Assembly (NCBI GenBank): GCA_025059415.1
Contig: JANXDQ010000011.1
Coordinates: 1-24,526, forward strand
DNA from: Aigarchaeota archaeon
GTDB taxonomy: Archaea; Thermoproteota; Nitrososphaeria_A; Caldarchaeales; Wolframiiraptoraceae
DNA length: 24,526 nucleotides
Direction of reading: 5' to 3'
Shown: positions 1-7,157 of the stretch, piece by piece
Layout of the letters: each line of letters opens with the position of its first letter
Numbering within the stretch: the stretch's first letter is position 1
Position numbers and translations under genes: made by a program
The notes under the pieces: model-generated
The model's database searches: none
Told to the model about the DNA's origin: nothing
The model's input: the letters and a program-made list of their open reading frames with translations, nothing else

Positions 1-166
1 CATATTTTCTCCTCTTCTTCTCTGCTTGAAGTTTTTCCTCGAGTCCCCTAGAGGCTTCAACGATTAAGTCTTGTGTGGTATATGTTAATCCGCAGGATGG
101 ACAAACATAGGCTCGGACACTTCGATCATATAGCAGCTTTGAACCACATTCGTGGCAGTATGGCAA
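1..166 (-). CDS. Partial zinc-ribbon protein, 3' end off the left edge
   Basis: Reading the minus strand from about 166 to the window edge gives an uninterrupted frame. It carries a C4 zinc ribbon near the N-terminus (YCHECGS, then VCPSCG about 16 residues later), followed by a charged helix ending in a run of Lys, Arg and Glu. The C-terminus lies outside the window. The start is uncertain: the frame is open back to a TAG just upstream of 200, and no ATG lies in it. I chose the TTG at 166, immediately before the ribbon, but a rarer start codon a few residues upstream is possible. The gene lies on the same strand as the two DUF131 genes to its right and could be their co-transcribed partner. 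The 73-base gap holds a weak TATA-like stretch, so it may have its own promoter. A C4 ribbon suggests nucleic-acid or protein binding; no specific family was recognised. Confidence 0.6.
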   Translation of the reverse strand, partial: MPYCHECGSKLLYDRSVRAYVCPSCGLTYTTQDLIVEASRGLEEKLQAEKKRRKY

Positions 167-239
167 CTCCGGATCGGCTATGGCTCGGTTGATCGGCTAT
201 TAAAGGTTTACTTTAACGGATCGGATAAATCACCCGTCT

Positions 240-503
240 TCATTCTTCACTTTTAAAGTGAACGAATCTGCGCATTACCCCTATTATCGTCACAATTACG
301 ATGAAGGCCAGTATGAACATTATTGCAAGGAAGATTATGGGGTTGATTTCTCCTTGAAAAATTATTGGGAATGGCCCTATCAATATCACGCCCACTCCCT
401 CCGCGCGATTAACTGGAAGAAAGCCGAGAAAAACCACGAATACGCCTAGGAATATAAGGATTGTACCGAGGAAAAATAGGAATTCCGGGGAAGCCCCCCT
501 CAT
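240..503 (-). CDS. DUF131/TIGR00304-type small membrane protein (copy 2)
   Basis: 87-residue protein with two hydrophobic segments (about residues 8-30 and 52-77) flanking a loop with the motif GVGVILIGPFPIIF. The Gly-rich GGVILIGPxP signature between two membrane helices is typical of the archaeal DUF131/TIGR00304 family, whose function is unknown. The C-terminus is charged and probably cytoplasmic. The ATG at 503 overlaps the stop of the upstream copy by four bases (ATGA arrangement), so the two are translationally coupled. The two copies share the central motif almost exactly but differ in the helices, which fits an old tandem duplication. Family assignment is from the visible motif; nothing in the neighbourhood reveals the role. 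Confidence 0.8.
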   Translation of the reverse strand: MRGASPEFLFFLGTILIFLGVFVVFLGFLPVNRAEGVGVILIGPFPIIFQGEINPIIFLAIMFILAFIVIVTIIGVMRRFVHFKSEE

Positions 504-742
504 CTCCAGCCACCGGAGGTGACCCCTATAGAGAAGAAGATTAAGAATATCGTCAGAAGGAATGCGGCGAATAGCATCGCGATCAGGGCCGGAGTCCTTT
601 CACCGATAATTATTGGGAATGGCCCTATCAATATCACGCCGCCGCCTCTAATCCTTCCACCCCTAGAAAGAGACGCGAGAACGAGCATGATACCAAGGAT
701 TATCAGGAAGGCCCCGAGAGCTATTATGATGAGGTTTATCAT
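500..742 (-). CDS. DUF131/TIGR00304-type small membrane protein (copy 1)
   Basis: 80-residue protein, first gene of the minus-strand pair. It has an N-terminal hydrophobic helix (about residues 2-24), a short basic loop (SRGGRIRGG), the family motif GGVILIGPFPIIIG, and a second hydrophobic helix (about 52-74). It resembles the following gene in layout and central motif. The ATG at 742 lies about 26-30 bases downstream of a TATA-like element on the minus strand, so the transcript is probably leaderless. DUF131 proteins are found in archaea and have no established function. Two adjacent paralogues could form a hetero-oligomer, but that is inference. Confidence 0.8.
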   Translation of the reverse strand: MINLIIIALGAFLIILGIMLVLASLSRGGRIRGGGVILIGPFPIIIGERTPALIAMLFAAFLLTIFLIFFSIGVTSGGWR

Positions 743-767
743 CCGACAAAATAGGTGGCCCGATACC

Positions 768-776
768 GATATTTAG
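768..776 (-). promoter_or_regulatory. TATA-like box for the DUF131 gene pair
   Basis: The minus-strand sequence CTAAATAT is centred about 28 bases upstream of the ATG at 742, the usual distance for a leaderless archaeal transcript. Position and AT content are the only evidence. Confidence 0.45.
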
Positions 777-827
777 CCTTAGCCCGGAAATTTTCCTCCC
801 CAGAAGAGTTGAGAGGCTGCCTAGAAA

Positions 828-836
828 CTTATAAAC
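828..836 (+). promoter_or_regulatory. TATA box for psmA-SBDS
   Basis: CTTATAAAC stands out in otherwise GC-rich sequence. A transcript starting about 25 bases downstream would carry a leader of roughly 45-50 nt with the GGGAGG ribosome-binding site before the ATG at 907. Confidence 0.6.
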
Positions 837-906
837 ACCATCGCCCGGGGCAGGGAATTCTTAATTAAGTTCCACGGGGGGATTTTTATCCTTGGGAGGC
901 GAAGGT

Positions 907-1647
907 ATGGCTTTAGGAATCGCCGGGGCGTATGATCGCGCAATCACGGTCTTTTCACCACAGGGCCGGCTATACCAGGTAGAATATGCCTTAGAGACCG
1001 TTAGGTCTGGTTCAACGGCCATGGCCATCGTATCTAGGGAGGGCTGTGTCCTCGCGGTGGAAGAACGATTACACACCAAGCTACAGAACATGGAGTATTC
1101 TTGGAAACTCTTTCAAGTGGATGAGCATATCGGGGCCGTGGCGGCTGGGCTGAACTCCGATGCCCGCGTCCTGGTGGATAACGCGAGGATCCGCGCCCAG
1201 ATACTGCGCCTAGCCTATGAAGAGAGGCCAACCGTGGAGGCGATAACGAAGTATGTTGGAGACATAATGCAGATGTATACTCAGCATGCAGGCGTAAGGC
1301 CATTCGGCGTCGCAATCCTTTTCGGTGGTGTAGATGATACCGGGGTCAGGGTCTTCTACACGGAGCCAAGCGGGATGGTCCTTGAATATGATGCGTGGGC
1401 AATTGGTAGGGGCGCTGAAAAGGTTAAGGAGATCCTAGAGGCCGAGTATAGGGGAGACATGTCACTGGAGGAGGCGATCAACCTCGCCTTGAAGTCTCTC
1501 GTCGAATCGGCTGAAAAACTTGATGAGAACTGGACTGTTAGGCTCGCAACAATCCCAGTCTCCACCCAGAGATTTGAGGTCGCTAGTTTTGAGGAATTGA
1601 AGATGAGGCTTGAGCCATTGCTCAAGACAAGGAAAGGCGAGTCCTGA
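907..1647 (+). CDS. psmA: 20S proteasome alpha subunit
   Basis: 246-residue alpha-type subunit of the archaeal 20S proteasome. Seven copies form each outer ring, gate the chamber and dock regulatory ATPases. The N-terminal alpha signature is present (YDRAITVFSPQGRLYQVEYA), followed by the core proteasome fold with RPFGVAILFGGVD and the GxGAEKVKEIL helix typical of the family. The catalytic N-terminal Thr of beta subunits is absent, as expected. The ATG at 907 is preferred over a TTG at 892 because a strong GGGAGG ribosome-binding site (894-899) sits just upstream of it, and the resulting N-terminus (MALGIAGAYDRA) matches the usual gate peptide. The SBDS gene follows within 50 bases, a conserved archaeal pairing. 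No beta subunit gene is in the window. Confidence 0.96.
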   Translation: MALGIAGAYDRAITVFSPQGRLYQVEYALETVRSGSTAMAIVSREGCVLAVEERLHTKLQNMEYSWKLFQVDEHIGAVAAGLNSDARVLVDNARIRAQILRLAYEERPTVEAITKYVGDIMQMYTQHAGVRPFGVAILFGGVDDTGVRVFYTEPSGMVLEYDAWAIGRGAEKVKEILEAEYRGDMSLEEAINLALKSLVESAEKLDENWTVRLATIPVSTQRFEVASFEELKMRLEPLLKTRKGES

Positions 1648-1695
1648 GAGTATTTTAATACCTGTCACCACGTTCTTTCTTTGAGGAGACAGGGC

Positions 1696-2385
1696 TTGTC
1701 CAAGGGATATACCATCGCGAGGATAGAACGTAGAGGGGAAACCTATGAAATTCTCGTTGATCCAGATAAGGCCCTCAAATACCGTCTAGGTGAGAGGCTC
1801 CCAATATCGAAGATAGTGGTCTACGAGGAGGTATACAAGGATGCTAAAAAGGGTATTAGAGCCGGCGAAGAAGAATTAAGGAAGGCCTTCGGGACAACGG
1901 ACTTCATGAAGATCGTTGAGATAATTCTCAGAGAGGGCACGGTCCAGGTGACCGCTGATCAGAGAAGAAAGCTGGTGGAGGAAAAGAAGAAGCAGATAAT
2001 CGACTTCATTTCCAAGAACGCAATCGATCCCCGGACAAACCTACCACATCCACCTCAGAGGATAGAGTTAGCCATGGAGGAGGCGGGAGCTCAGATAGAC
2101 CCGTTTAAGGACGCCAAGGAGCAGGCCCTAAAGATAATCGAAAAACTCAGAACAATCCTACCGCTCAAGACCGGGGTCATGAAATTTAAGATAAGGCTTC
2201 CTTCGGACATCGCAGTAAAAGCATATGGCGTAGTCAAGAATATGGGGAAAATACTCAACGAGCATTGGGAGAGGGATGGGGGCTGGACGGGCGTGGTGGA
2301 GGTTCCAGTGGGCCTCCACGTAGATCTCGTGGAAAAACTCAACAAAGCATCTGGTGGAAGAGTTGAAATCCGGCCGATGGAATGA
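1696..2385 (+). CDS. SBDS/Sdo1 ribosome maturation protein
   Basis: About 229-residue archaeal SBDS homologue. In the characterised family, SBDS works with EF-2-type GTPases to remove the anti-association factor from the large ribosomal subunit. The N-terminal FYSH domain is recognisable (IARIERRGETYEILVDP, then KALKYRLGE and an acidic segment ending in a conserved FGTTD), followed by the helical middle domain (DQRRKLVEEKKKQIIDFI, with IDPRTNLPHPPQRIE) and the ferredoxin-like third domain ending in GGRVEIRPM. The TTG at 1696 is preferred because GAGGAG at 1683-1688 lies at the right distance; a TTG at 1681 would overlap that site. It follows psmA by 48 bases. In many archaea the exosome genes rrp4, rrp41 and rrp42 come next; here they do not. 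Confidence 0.94.
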   Translation: MSKGYTIARIERRGETYEILVDPDKALKYRLGERLPISKIVVYEEVYKDAKKGIRAGEEELRKAFGTTDFMKIVEIILREGTVQVTADQRRKLVEEKKKQIIDFISKNAIDPRTNLPHPPQRIELAMEEAGAQIDPFKDAKEQALKIIEKLRTILPLKTGVMKFKIRLPSDIAVKAYGVVKNMGKILNEHWERDGGWTGVVEVPVGLHVDLVEKLNKASGGRVEIRPME

Positions 2386-2756
2386 GGCCCCTCGATGAAT
2401 ACCATGCAACTTAGGCCTTCCACCATCGATTTTGAATTTCCTATGATCTAGACCACGCGCAACGTTGCCCATGATTAGATCATAAGATACCTGCCTAAAC
2501 CCGATCTCTCTTACCAAATTCAGAGTTTCCGATAGCCACAAATCCAAGAGTCCCTGAAGAATTCTCAGAATTTTTGAGATGTTCTCGGAAGTATCTAGAG
2601 AAGCTTTAGGTATTTAAAGAGCCTGAGGTAGATAGCTGACTTTTATAAACGATCCGTAAACGTAGCCTCCTAAGGGGGCAATATAGTAAATGGTTGCTAT
2701 CCACTCCTGGATGATTACTCATGCTCAATTCTGGGGGAGGTGATGGAGGAGCTTTG
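2386..2756. other. Long intergenic region with a possible gene remnant and promoter elements
   Basis: 371 bases without a convincing intact gene. On the minus strand, about 2620 down to 2400 is an open, protein-like frame lacking an obvious start. It includes LVREIGFRQVSYDLIMGNVA, which resembles the C-terminal end of class I methyltransferases of the UbiE type (a GF..V.Y...G.VA pattern). It runs on into antisense of the SBDS gene without a stop at the expected place, so a decayed fragment is likelier than a gene. On the plus strand there are two TATA-like elements (TTTATAAAC near 2641-2649 and AATATAGTAAA near 2682-2692) that could drive the next gene. No tRNA or obvious structured RNA was seen. 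Confidence 0.35.
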
Positions 2757-3839
2757 ATGCTTGAAACGCACGGGGATGTCTGCAGACTTGGATACCTTAG
2801 GCTAGTTCCATGTTTACTCGAAGATGATTCGCCCAAGACTTTTGATTTTCTCGCCGCCTTACTATACAATATGATTAAGGGTATCAGCGATAGGGATTTC
2901 CTGGCGGGTAAGCCAATAGGTTTGATCACGAGCTCAGTTAATGCGAGGAACTATGTTACCCTGGCAGCTGAATTAAACTTCATTGATAGAAAGACCCAGC
3001 TGCTCGGCACCTTTGGAAAACTCTACCTCACGACCAATTCGGCGATAAGGTTCAGGAAATTTGTGGAGGGCAGGGGGTCGCTGAACCTAATAGAGCTGAT
3101 CACCTTAAATGATGCCGAGAAGCTCTTCTTCCTCTGGGCGCTTTTCACCCAAGATTATCCATTCATCCAGATGATCACAGAGTGGGCGCTCGCGAGGAAG
3201 AGATTTCGAAGGCAAGAGGCCATGATCTACGCGATGGAGGAGGCCTATCCCCAGGCATTGAAGAAAGTTCTGCCACCCAGTGACGCTAGAAGGGTGGAGG
3301 TCGAGAAGTTCAGGGAGAAGAGGCTCTCCATAAGGGATAAAATCGAGTGGATTAAGAGCAGCCAATACGCTAAGTACAGACATATAGCTCCGCCGAGGTT
3401 CGAGTGGCTCGTCGATTGCGAAATTCTAAAGAGGAGTGGCAGGGGCAGATATGAGGTGAATGAGCAGATGATCTATGATCAGCAGAAAATTTTGAAGCTC
3501 GTAACCTTGAGACCCGGGAAAATTGAAACCTACCTCTTTAACGAATTCCTCAAGGGTATGTCGAGGTGGTACAAGCAGGCAGAACGCTCAGACATCATCA
3601 GGACCATGATCGAGGTATATGAGAGGATGTCCCTTCGATTCGGCGGAGAAGTAAACCTAACGTATTTGGAGTGTATGACCTCGATCACGCTCCTCGAAAG
3701 GGGGCTAATCGCGGAGATGCAGAAGATCCATGATGCGTTCAATAGCCTAGCCCTACAATTCCCCGACAAAATATACGTGACGCCCGGAGGTGGAGATATC
3801 AACATCGCCTACATAAACACGGAGGAATTAGAGATCTAA
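2757..3839 (+). CDS. Uncharacterised protein, possible winged-helix segment
   Basis: About 360 residues, not recognised. It is soluble, with no signal peptide or membrane segment. It appears mostly helical with alternating hydrophobic positions, a basic central part (about residues 155-215) and a stretch with winged-helix character around PPRFEWLVDCEILKRSGRG and YEVNEQM. The C-terminus ends in a Gly-rich turn (VTPGGGD) and an acidic tail. No catalytic motif or cysteine cluster is evident. The ATG at 2757 is favoured over one at 2721 because GGAGGAG at 2746-2752 and GGAGGTGAT lie between them at ribosome-binding distance. Its stop codon interlocks with that of feoB on the opposite strand. DNA-binding is only a guess from the winged-helix look. 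Confidence 0.75.
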   Translation: MLETHGDVCRLGYLRLVPCLLEDDSPKTFDFLAALLYNMIKGISDRDFLAGKPIGLITSSVNARNYVTLAAELNFIDRKTQLLGTFGKLYLTTNSAIRFRKFVEGRGSLNLIELITLNDAEKLFFLWALFTQDYPFIQMITEWALARKRFRRQEAMIYAMEEAYPQALKKVLPPSDARRVEVEKFREKRLSIRDKIEWIKSSQYAKYRHIAPPRFEWLVDCEILKRSGRGRYEVNEQMIYDQQKILKLVTLRPGKIETYLFNEFLKGMSRWYKQAERSDIIRTMIEVYERMSLRFGGEVNLTYLECMTSITLLERGLIAEMQKIHDAFNSLALQFPDKIYVTPGGGDINIAYINTEELEI

Positions 3840-5764
3840 GTTACCCCGAGGAGGAATAAGATCCTAGAGGCAATTCCCCCAATTAAGATCGCCAATAGTA
3901 TCTCCCCAATGGTTATCAGACCAGCCCTCTTTACGCCGATCTCCTTGACTAGGGCCGCGATCGTCGCGACACATGGGATGTAAAAGATCGTTATGAGCGC
4001 CAGCGTCACCATCTGATTCGCGGTCAAAACTGTGGAGAAATTAATCGTCCCAATTAAAGAGGCGAGGGTTAAGAGTATGAGTTCCTTCCTCAGAACTCCG
4101 AAGAGCAGTATTGCTCCGACTTCCTTGGGCAGATTGAGCCACCCCACCGTCACCGGGCTCAGGGCCTCCGAGAATGCCTCCAATAGCCCTGAAGACTCCA
4201 ACGTGTTTATCAGGACCCCCGAGATTATTACGAGCGGCATCGCGATATAGATGTATTCCTTGAGCCTGATCCAAGTCATCAGGAGGATCGTCTTTAAGCT
4301 GGGCCACCTGTAGCTCGGCACCTCCATTATCAGCTCAACTGCCTCGCCGGGTAAAACCCTTGAAACAAACCCCCCAAGCATAAAGGCCATTAGCAACGTG
4401 AATATGTAAAGGCCCAGGGCCCAGTGAATTCCGAGGTTTATCCCAACGAGGCCCATTATGACTACCGTTACCGCCGAGCACGGCATTAGCGTGACCATGA
4501 ATATCGTGATCAACCTCTCCCTCCAAGTTTCCATGATTCGGGAGCTCAGACATGCGGGGACGTTGCATCCAAATCCGAGGATCAGCGGGATGCAGGCCTT
4601 CCCGTGGATCCCCATCCTGTGCATTAGGCTATCCAATAGAAACGATACCCTGGCGAGGTATCCCCAGCTCTCTAGGGTGAAGAGTATTATATAGAGCGGT
4701 GCGATGAATGGAACCGCCAGCGCTAGGAGGATGATAAATCCCTCTACAGCCGACCATCCCAGCGAAGAGAAAAGTGATTTTCCAAAGTAGTTAAACCAAA
4801 GGTCTTGCAGGCTCTCAGACAGGATCTCCTCCATGAATCCGGATAACTCCAATCCGACTCCAAAGACGAACATTGATATCCCGATGAAGAACAGTGCCAT
4901 TATCAGGTAGCCGAGCACCGGATGTGTCGCCAATTTATCGAACCTGTCTCCCAAAGTAAGCTTCTCGGACTCGATCATAGTAACTGCGCTCTGGGCCATG
5001 TTATGGGCAATACTTACACGCTCATTCGATATCACTATTGATGAATCATGCCCGTGTATCCCCTCAAGTTCAGAGATCATTTTCTCCGCGAGCCTTGCGG
5101 CATCCGGGGCTTTCTCCTTGATGATTCTCCAGACTTCTTCATCTTTTTCTAGAAGCTTGATCGCGATCCAACGTCTTGGACACGGTAAATCCAGCCCATC
5201 AAGGATCTTCATCAATTCTTGAATCCTAGACTCCACCTCGTGCCCATATTCAATCCTCTTTGGACTATATTCCTTGGGGAGTTGAATAACCTTGTCTAAT
5301 ATCTTTGTGAGTCCCTTTCCCTGAGTGGCCACCGTGGGGATGACCGGGGTCCCGAGCGCCGCCTCTAATGCTCTATGGTTTATCCTGATTCCACGCTTTT
5401 CAGCGAGGTCCATCATGTTTAAGACCAAGACCATCGGCCTCTCGAGTTCCAGGAGCTGGATGGTGAATATCAATTGTCTCTCGAGTGTTGTCGCATCGAC
5501 TATGTTGACGATGACATCCGGGTTCTCCCTCGTGATGAATTCCCTTGCAATTTGCTCCTCTAATGAGTAGCATGTCAGCGAATAGATCCCGGGAAGATCT
5601 ATGACGTTGATGAAGTGCCCCCTGTAGTAGAGCGTCCCCTCAGCCCTCTCCACGGTCTTCCCAGGCCAGTTCCCAATATGCTGGTGAAGCCCTGTCAGGT
5701 TGTTGAATATCACGCTCTTCCCGACGTTCGGTTGCCCGGCAAGGGCTATCTTTATCTCCCTCAT
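3836..5764 (-). CDS. feoB: Ferrous iron transporter FeoB
   Basis: About 642-residue inner-membrane Fe(II) transporter with an N-terminal GTPase domain. G1 is GQPNVGKS (residues 10-17), G2 lies around T37 in WPGKTVE, G3 is DLPG (56-59) and G4 is NMMD (116-119). A helical GDI-like spacer follows, then the polytopic membrane part with the two Gate repeats, including the conserved GFGCNVPAC and GVLRKELILL motifs. FeoB hydrolyses GTP and moves Fe(II) into the cytoplasm. The ATG at 5764 gives the normal N-terminus (MREIKIALAG). An in-frame TTG at 5776 overlapping the feoA stop is the alternative; the GGAGG at the end of feoA is too close to that TTG to serve it. Co-transcribed downstream of feoA. 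Length and motifs look intact, and the convergent stop overlaps the preceding gene by four bases. Confidence 0.96.
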   Translation of the reverse strand: MREIKIALAGQPNVGKSVIFNNLTGLHQHIGNWPGKTVERAEGTLYYRGHFINVIDLPGIYSLTCYSLEEQIAREFITRENPDVIVNIVDATTLERQLIFTIQLLELERPMVLVLNMMDLAEKRGIRINHRALEAALGTPVIPTVATQGKGLTKILDKVIQLPKEYSPKRIEYGHEVESRIQELMKILDGLDLPCPRRWIAIKLLEKDEEVWRIIKEKAPDAARLAEKMISELEGIHGHDSSIVISNERVSIAHNMAQSAVTMIESEKLTLGDRFDKLATHPVLGYLIMALFFIGISMFVFGVGLELSGFMEEILSESLQDLWFNYFGKSLFSSLGWSAVEGFIILLALAVPFIAPLYIILFTLESWGYLARVSFLLDSLMHRMGIHGKACIPLILGFGCNVPACLSSRIMETWRERLITIFMVTLMPCSAVTVVIMGLVGINLGIHWALGLYIFTLLMAFMLGGFVSRVLPGEAVELIMEVPSYRWPSLKTILLMTWIRLKEYIYIAMPLVIISGVLINTLESSGLLEAFSEALSPVTVGWLNLPKEVGAILLFGVLRKELILLTLASLIGTINFSTVLTANQMVTLALITIFYIPCVATIAALVKEIGVKRAGLITIGEILLAILIGGIASRILFLLGVT

Positions 5765-5772
5765 GGGGAGGG

Positions 5773-6156
5773 TCAAGCCTCCACGATGATTCTCTCGGCC
5801 AACCTTCTCCCAATCAGAAACCTGGATCCGGAGACCTCGACCTCGATGGGGCCTCCGAACGGCGCCTTCCTCAAAACCCTAATCCTAGAACCGGAAACTA
5901 TGCCGAGATCGGCAAACCTCTTCTCAACTACATTACTCAGGCCCCAGCGCCATCTAAGCCGCCTCCCAAGGGATAGACCACAGCAACTTCTCAAGAATCT
6001 ACAAAGTGGAAATCCACGATCTCCGGGAGGATGTTCTATTGCCCTTCCATAGCATTGTATTCGGGGCACCGCTTCACCTGGCGTATTCTCAGATAAACCC
6101 ACCTCAACCACTAATGCCTCACGTCCTTCCGGAAGATCCGCGAGGGAGATCCTCAT
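5773..6156 (-). CDS. feoA: FeoA-family protein with a Cys-containing insertion
   Basis: 127 residues, against roughly 75-85 for ordinary FeoA. The start (MRISLADLPEGREALVVEV) and the end (VVEKRFADLGIVSGSR, VLRKAPFGGPIEVEV, LAERIIVE) together make a normal SH3-like FeoA domain. Between them sits an insertion of about 50 residues (about 21-75) with four cysteines (C35, C52, C58, C59) and a very basic Arg-rich stretch. FeoA is a small cytoplasmic partner needed for FeoB function. The stop lies within a few bases of the feoB start, so the two are one operon. The ATG at 6156 sits about 35 bases from a minus-strand TATA box, giving an almost leaderless transcript. The insertion might bind a metal or sense redox state; that is inference from cysteine content only. 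Confidence 0.9.
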   Translation of the reverse strand: MRISLADLPEGREALVVEVGLSENTPGEAVPRIQCYGRAIEHPPGDRGFPLCRFLRSCCGLSLGRRLRWRWGLSNVVEKRFADLGIVSGSRIRVLRKAPFGGPIEVEVSGSRFLIGRRLAERIIVEA

Positions 6157-6187
6157 GAATTACCCACGTAGAGCACTCGTGGTGCCC

Positions 6188-6196
6188 GATATAAGC
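6188..6196 (-). promoter_or_regulatory. TATA box for feoAB
   Basis: Minus-strand GCTTATATC is centred about 35 bases upstream of the feoA ATG, predicting a transcript start roughly 8-10 bases before the start codon. The inverted repeat at 6205-6224 lies immediately upstream of it. Confidence 0.55.
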
Positions 6197-6204
6197 TTAA
6201 CGGC

Positions 6205-6224
6205 GTAAAGTTCTAATACTTTAC
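6205..6224. promoter_or_regulatory. Inverted repeat, candidate operator between feoAB and the HTH regulator
   Basis: GTAAAG and CTTTAC form a perfect 6-bp inverted repeat separated by 8 bases. A related half-site (ACTTTTC, 6231-6237) follows at a 13-base period from ACTTTAC. The repeat abuts the feoAB TATA box on one side and overlaps the AT-rich stretch that could serve as TATA for the plus-strand regulator at 6290. A protein bound here could control both directions. Assignment as the binding site of the adjacent HTH protein is inference. Confidence 0.5.
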
Positions 6225-6289
6225 ATCGTAACTTTTCACGTAATGCCCGAAGACGTTGCCCATGGATTTTATGGAAAGGTGAGGGGGTT

Positions 6290-7015
6290 ATGCGGTTAGA
6301 ATCATTAGTCGCAGGCGTTAGGGCAGTTCTAGCCAAGAGGCTCGCCACGGAGCACGGTTATGGCAATAAGAAGATAGCGGAGGCACTTGGACTTAGCCTG
6401 CCGGCAGTAACGCTTTACCTGAAAGGGCGGAGGGCGTTCCATATCTCAAAGGAGCTATTAAAGAATGAGAGGGCGATGAAGTACATAGACGGCTTGATAG
6501 AGAAGATAAAAACGAAGGGCCCTCTCACGCACGCCGAGTTGTACGATGCGGCATTCAACATCATAGGAACACTGCAAGCCGGTGTGAAGTCCGCTGAAAG
6601 ACGCCCGGAGCCCGAAGACGCCGAGGTAGCCCCGCTTCTGAAATCGCTCAAGGAGAGAATTCAGGCAGAACAGGAGTCTGCTGAGGAATTTATGAGGGCC
6701 GCTGTTGAGTTAAAGAGCGATTTCATGAGGATGATTTTCAGGATATTAGCAAGTGACTGCATAAGGCATGCAGACATAATCATGACGGTCGTCTCGGCCA
6801 TCGAGGAAGAAAGGATGATCCAGGTAGATAAATTCGCCATCAAGAGGTTAAATACGCTCGTGGAGAAAGAGGAGAAAGCCCATTTACAGAGCCTAGATGG
6901 CGTGAAGCACCTCCTCCCAAGCGGCCTCATCACGGTACTAATCGAGTTAATTGAGGATGATGAGAGAAAGCATTCCAAGATACTTAAGAAAATAATGAAG
7001 CTCGTGGAGTATTAA
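6290..7015 (+). CDS. HTH regulator fused to a ferritin-like helical domain, putative iron regulator
   Basis: 241 residues. The N-terminal part has an XRE/COG2522-like helix-turn-helix (GYGNKKIAEALGLSLPAVTLY, split over residues 23-43), then a linker. From about residue 115 there is a four-helix segment with ferritin-like metal-binding patterns: a Glu-rich first helix (E127, E129, E132, E133), D156-C157-x-x-H160 in the second, E195-x-x-H198 in the third and E225-x-x-H228 in the fourth. The second helix has Cys where ExxH would put Glu. Such a layout suggests that DNA binding is controlled by a bound metal. It is divergent from feoAB with an inverted repeat between, so control of iron uptake and of itself is the natural hypothesis. 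The ATG at 6290 follows a GGTGAGGGGG ribosome-binding site. Confidence 0.8.
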   Translation: MRLESLVAGVRAVLAKRLATEHGYGNKKIAEALGLSLPAVTLYLKGRRAFHISKELLKNERAMKYIDGLIEKIKTKGPLTHAELYDAAFNIIGTLQAGVKSAERRPEPEDAEVAPLLKSLKERIQAEQESAEEFMRAAVELKSDFMRMIFRILASDCIRHADIIMTVVSAIEEERMIQVDKFAIKRLNTLVEKEEKAHLQSLDGVKHLLPSGLITVLIELIEDDERKHSKILKKIMKLVEY

Positions 7016-7126
7016 AGAGTCCATGATCAATAACACCTTCAAGCCTTCACATGACCCTCCCAGGGGGCATCAAAAAAATCATATGGCCATTAGCTTAAGG
7101 TGCTTAAATCCTGCTGAATGAAGATT

Positions 7127-7134
7127 CTTATATT
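7127..7134 (+). promoter_or_regulatory. TATA box for aIF5A
   Basis: CTTATATT lies 24-31 bases before the chosen ATG at 7158, the expected spacing for a leaderless or near-leaderless archaeal message. Confidence 0.55.
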
Positions 7135-7157
7135 GGAAGATTTAGGTGATGGACGTC

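Noticed and set aside
892..906. TTG start for psmA five codons upstream
   Set aside because: It would overlap the GGGAGG ribosome-binding site that serves the ATG at 907, and the extra residues are not part of the usual alpha-subunit N-terminus.
5615..6052. 145-residue plus-strand frame opposite feoA and the start of feoB
   Set aside because: Pro/Leu/Arg-rich antisense shadow of two recognised genes.
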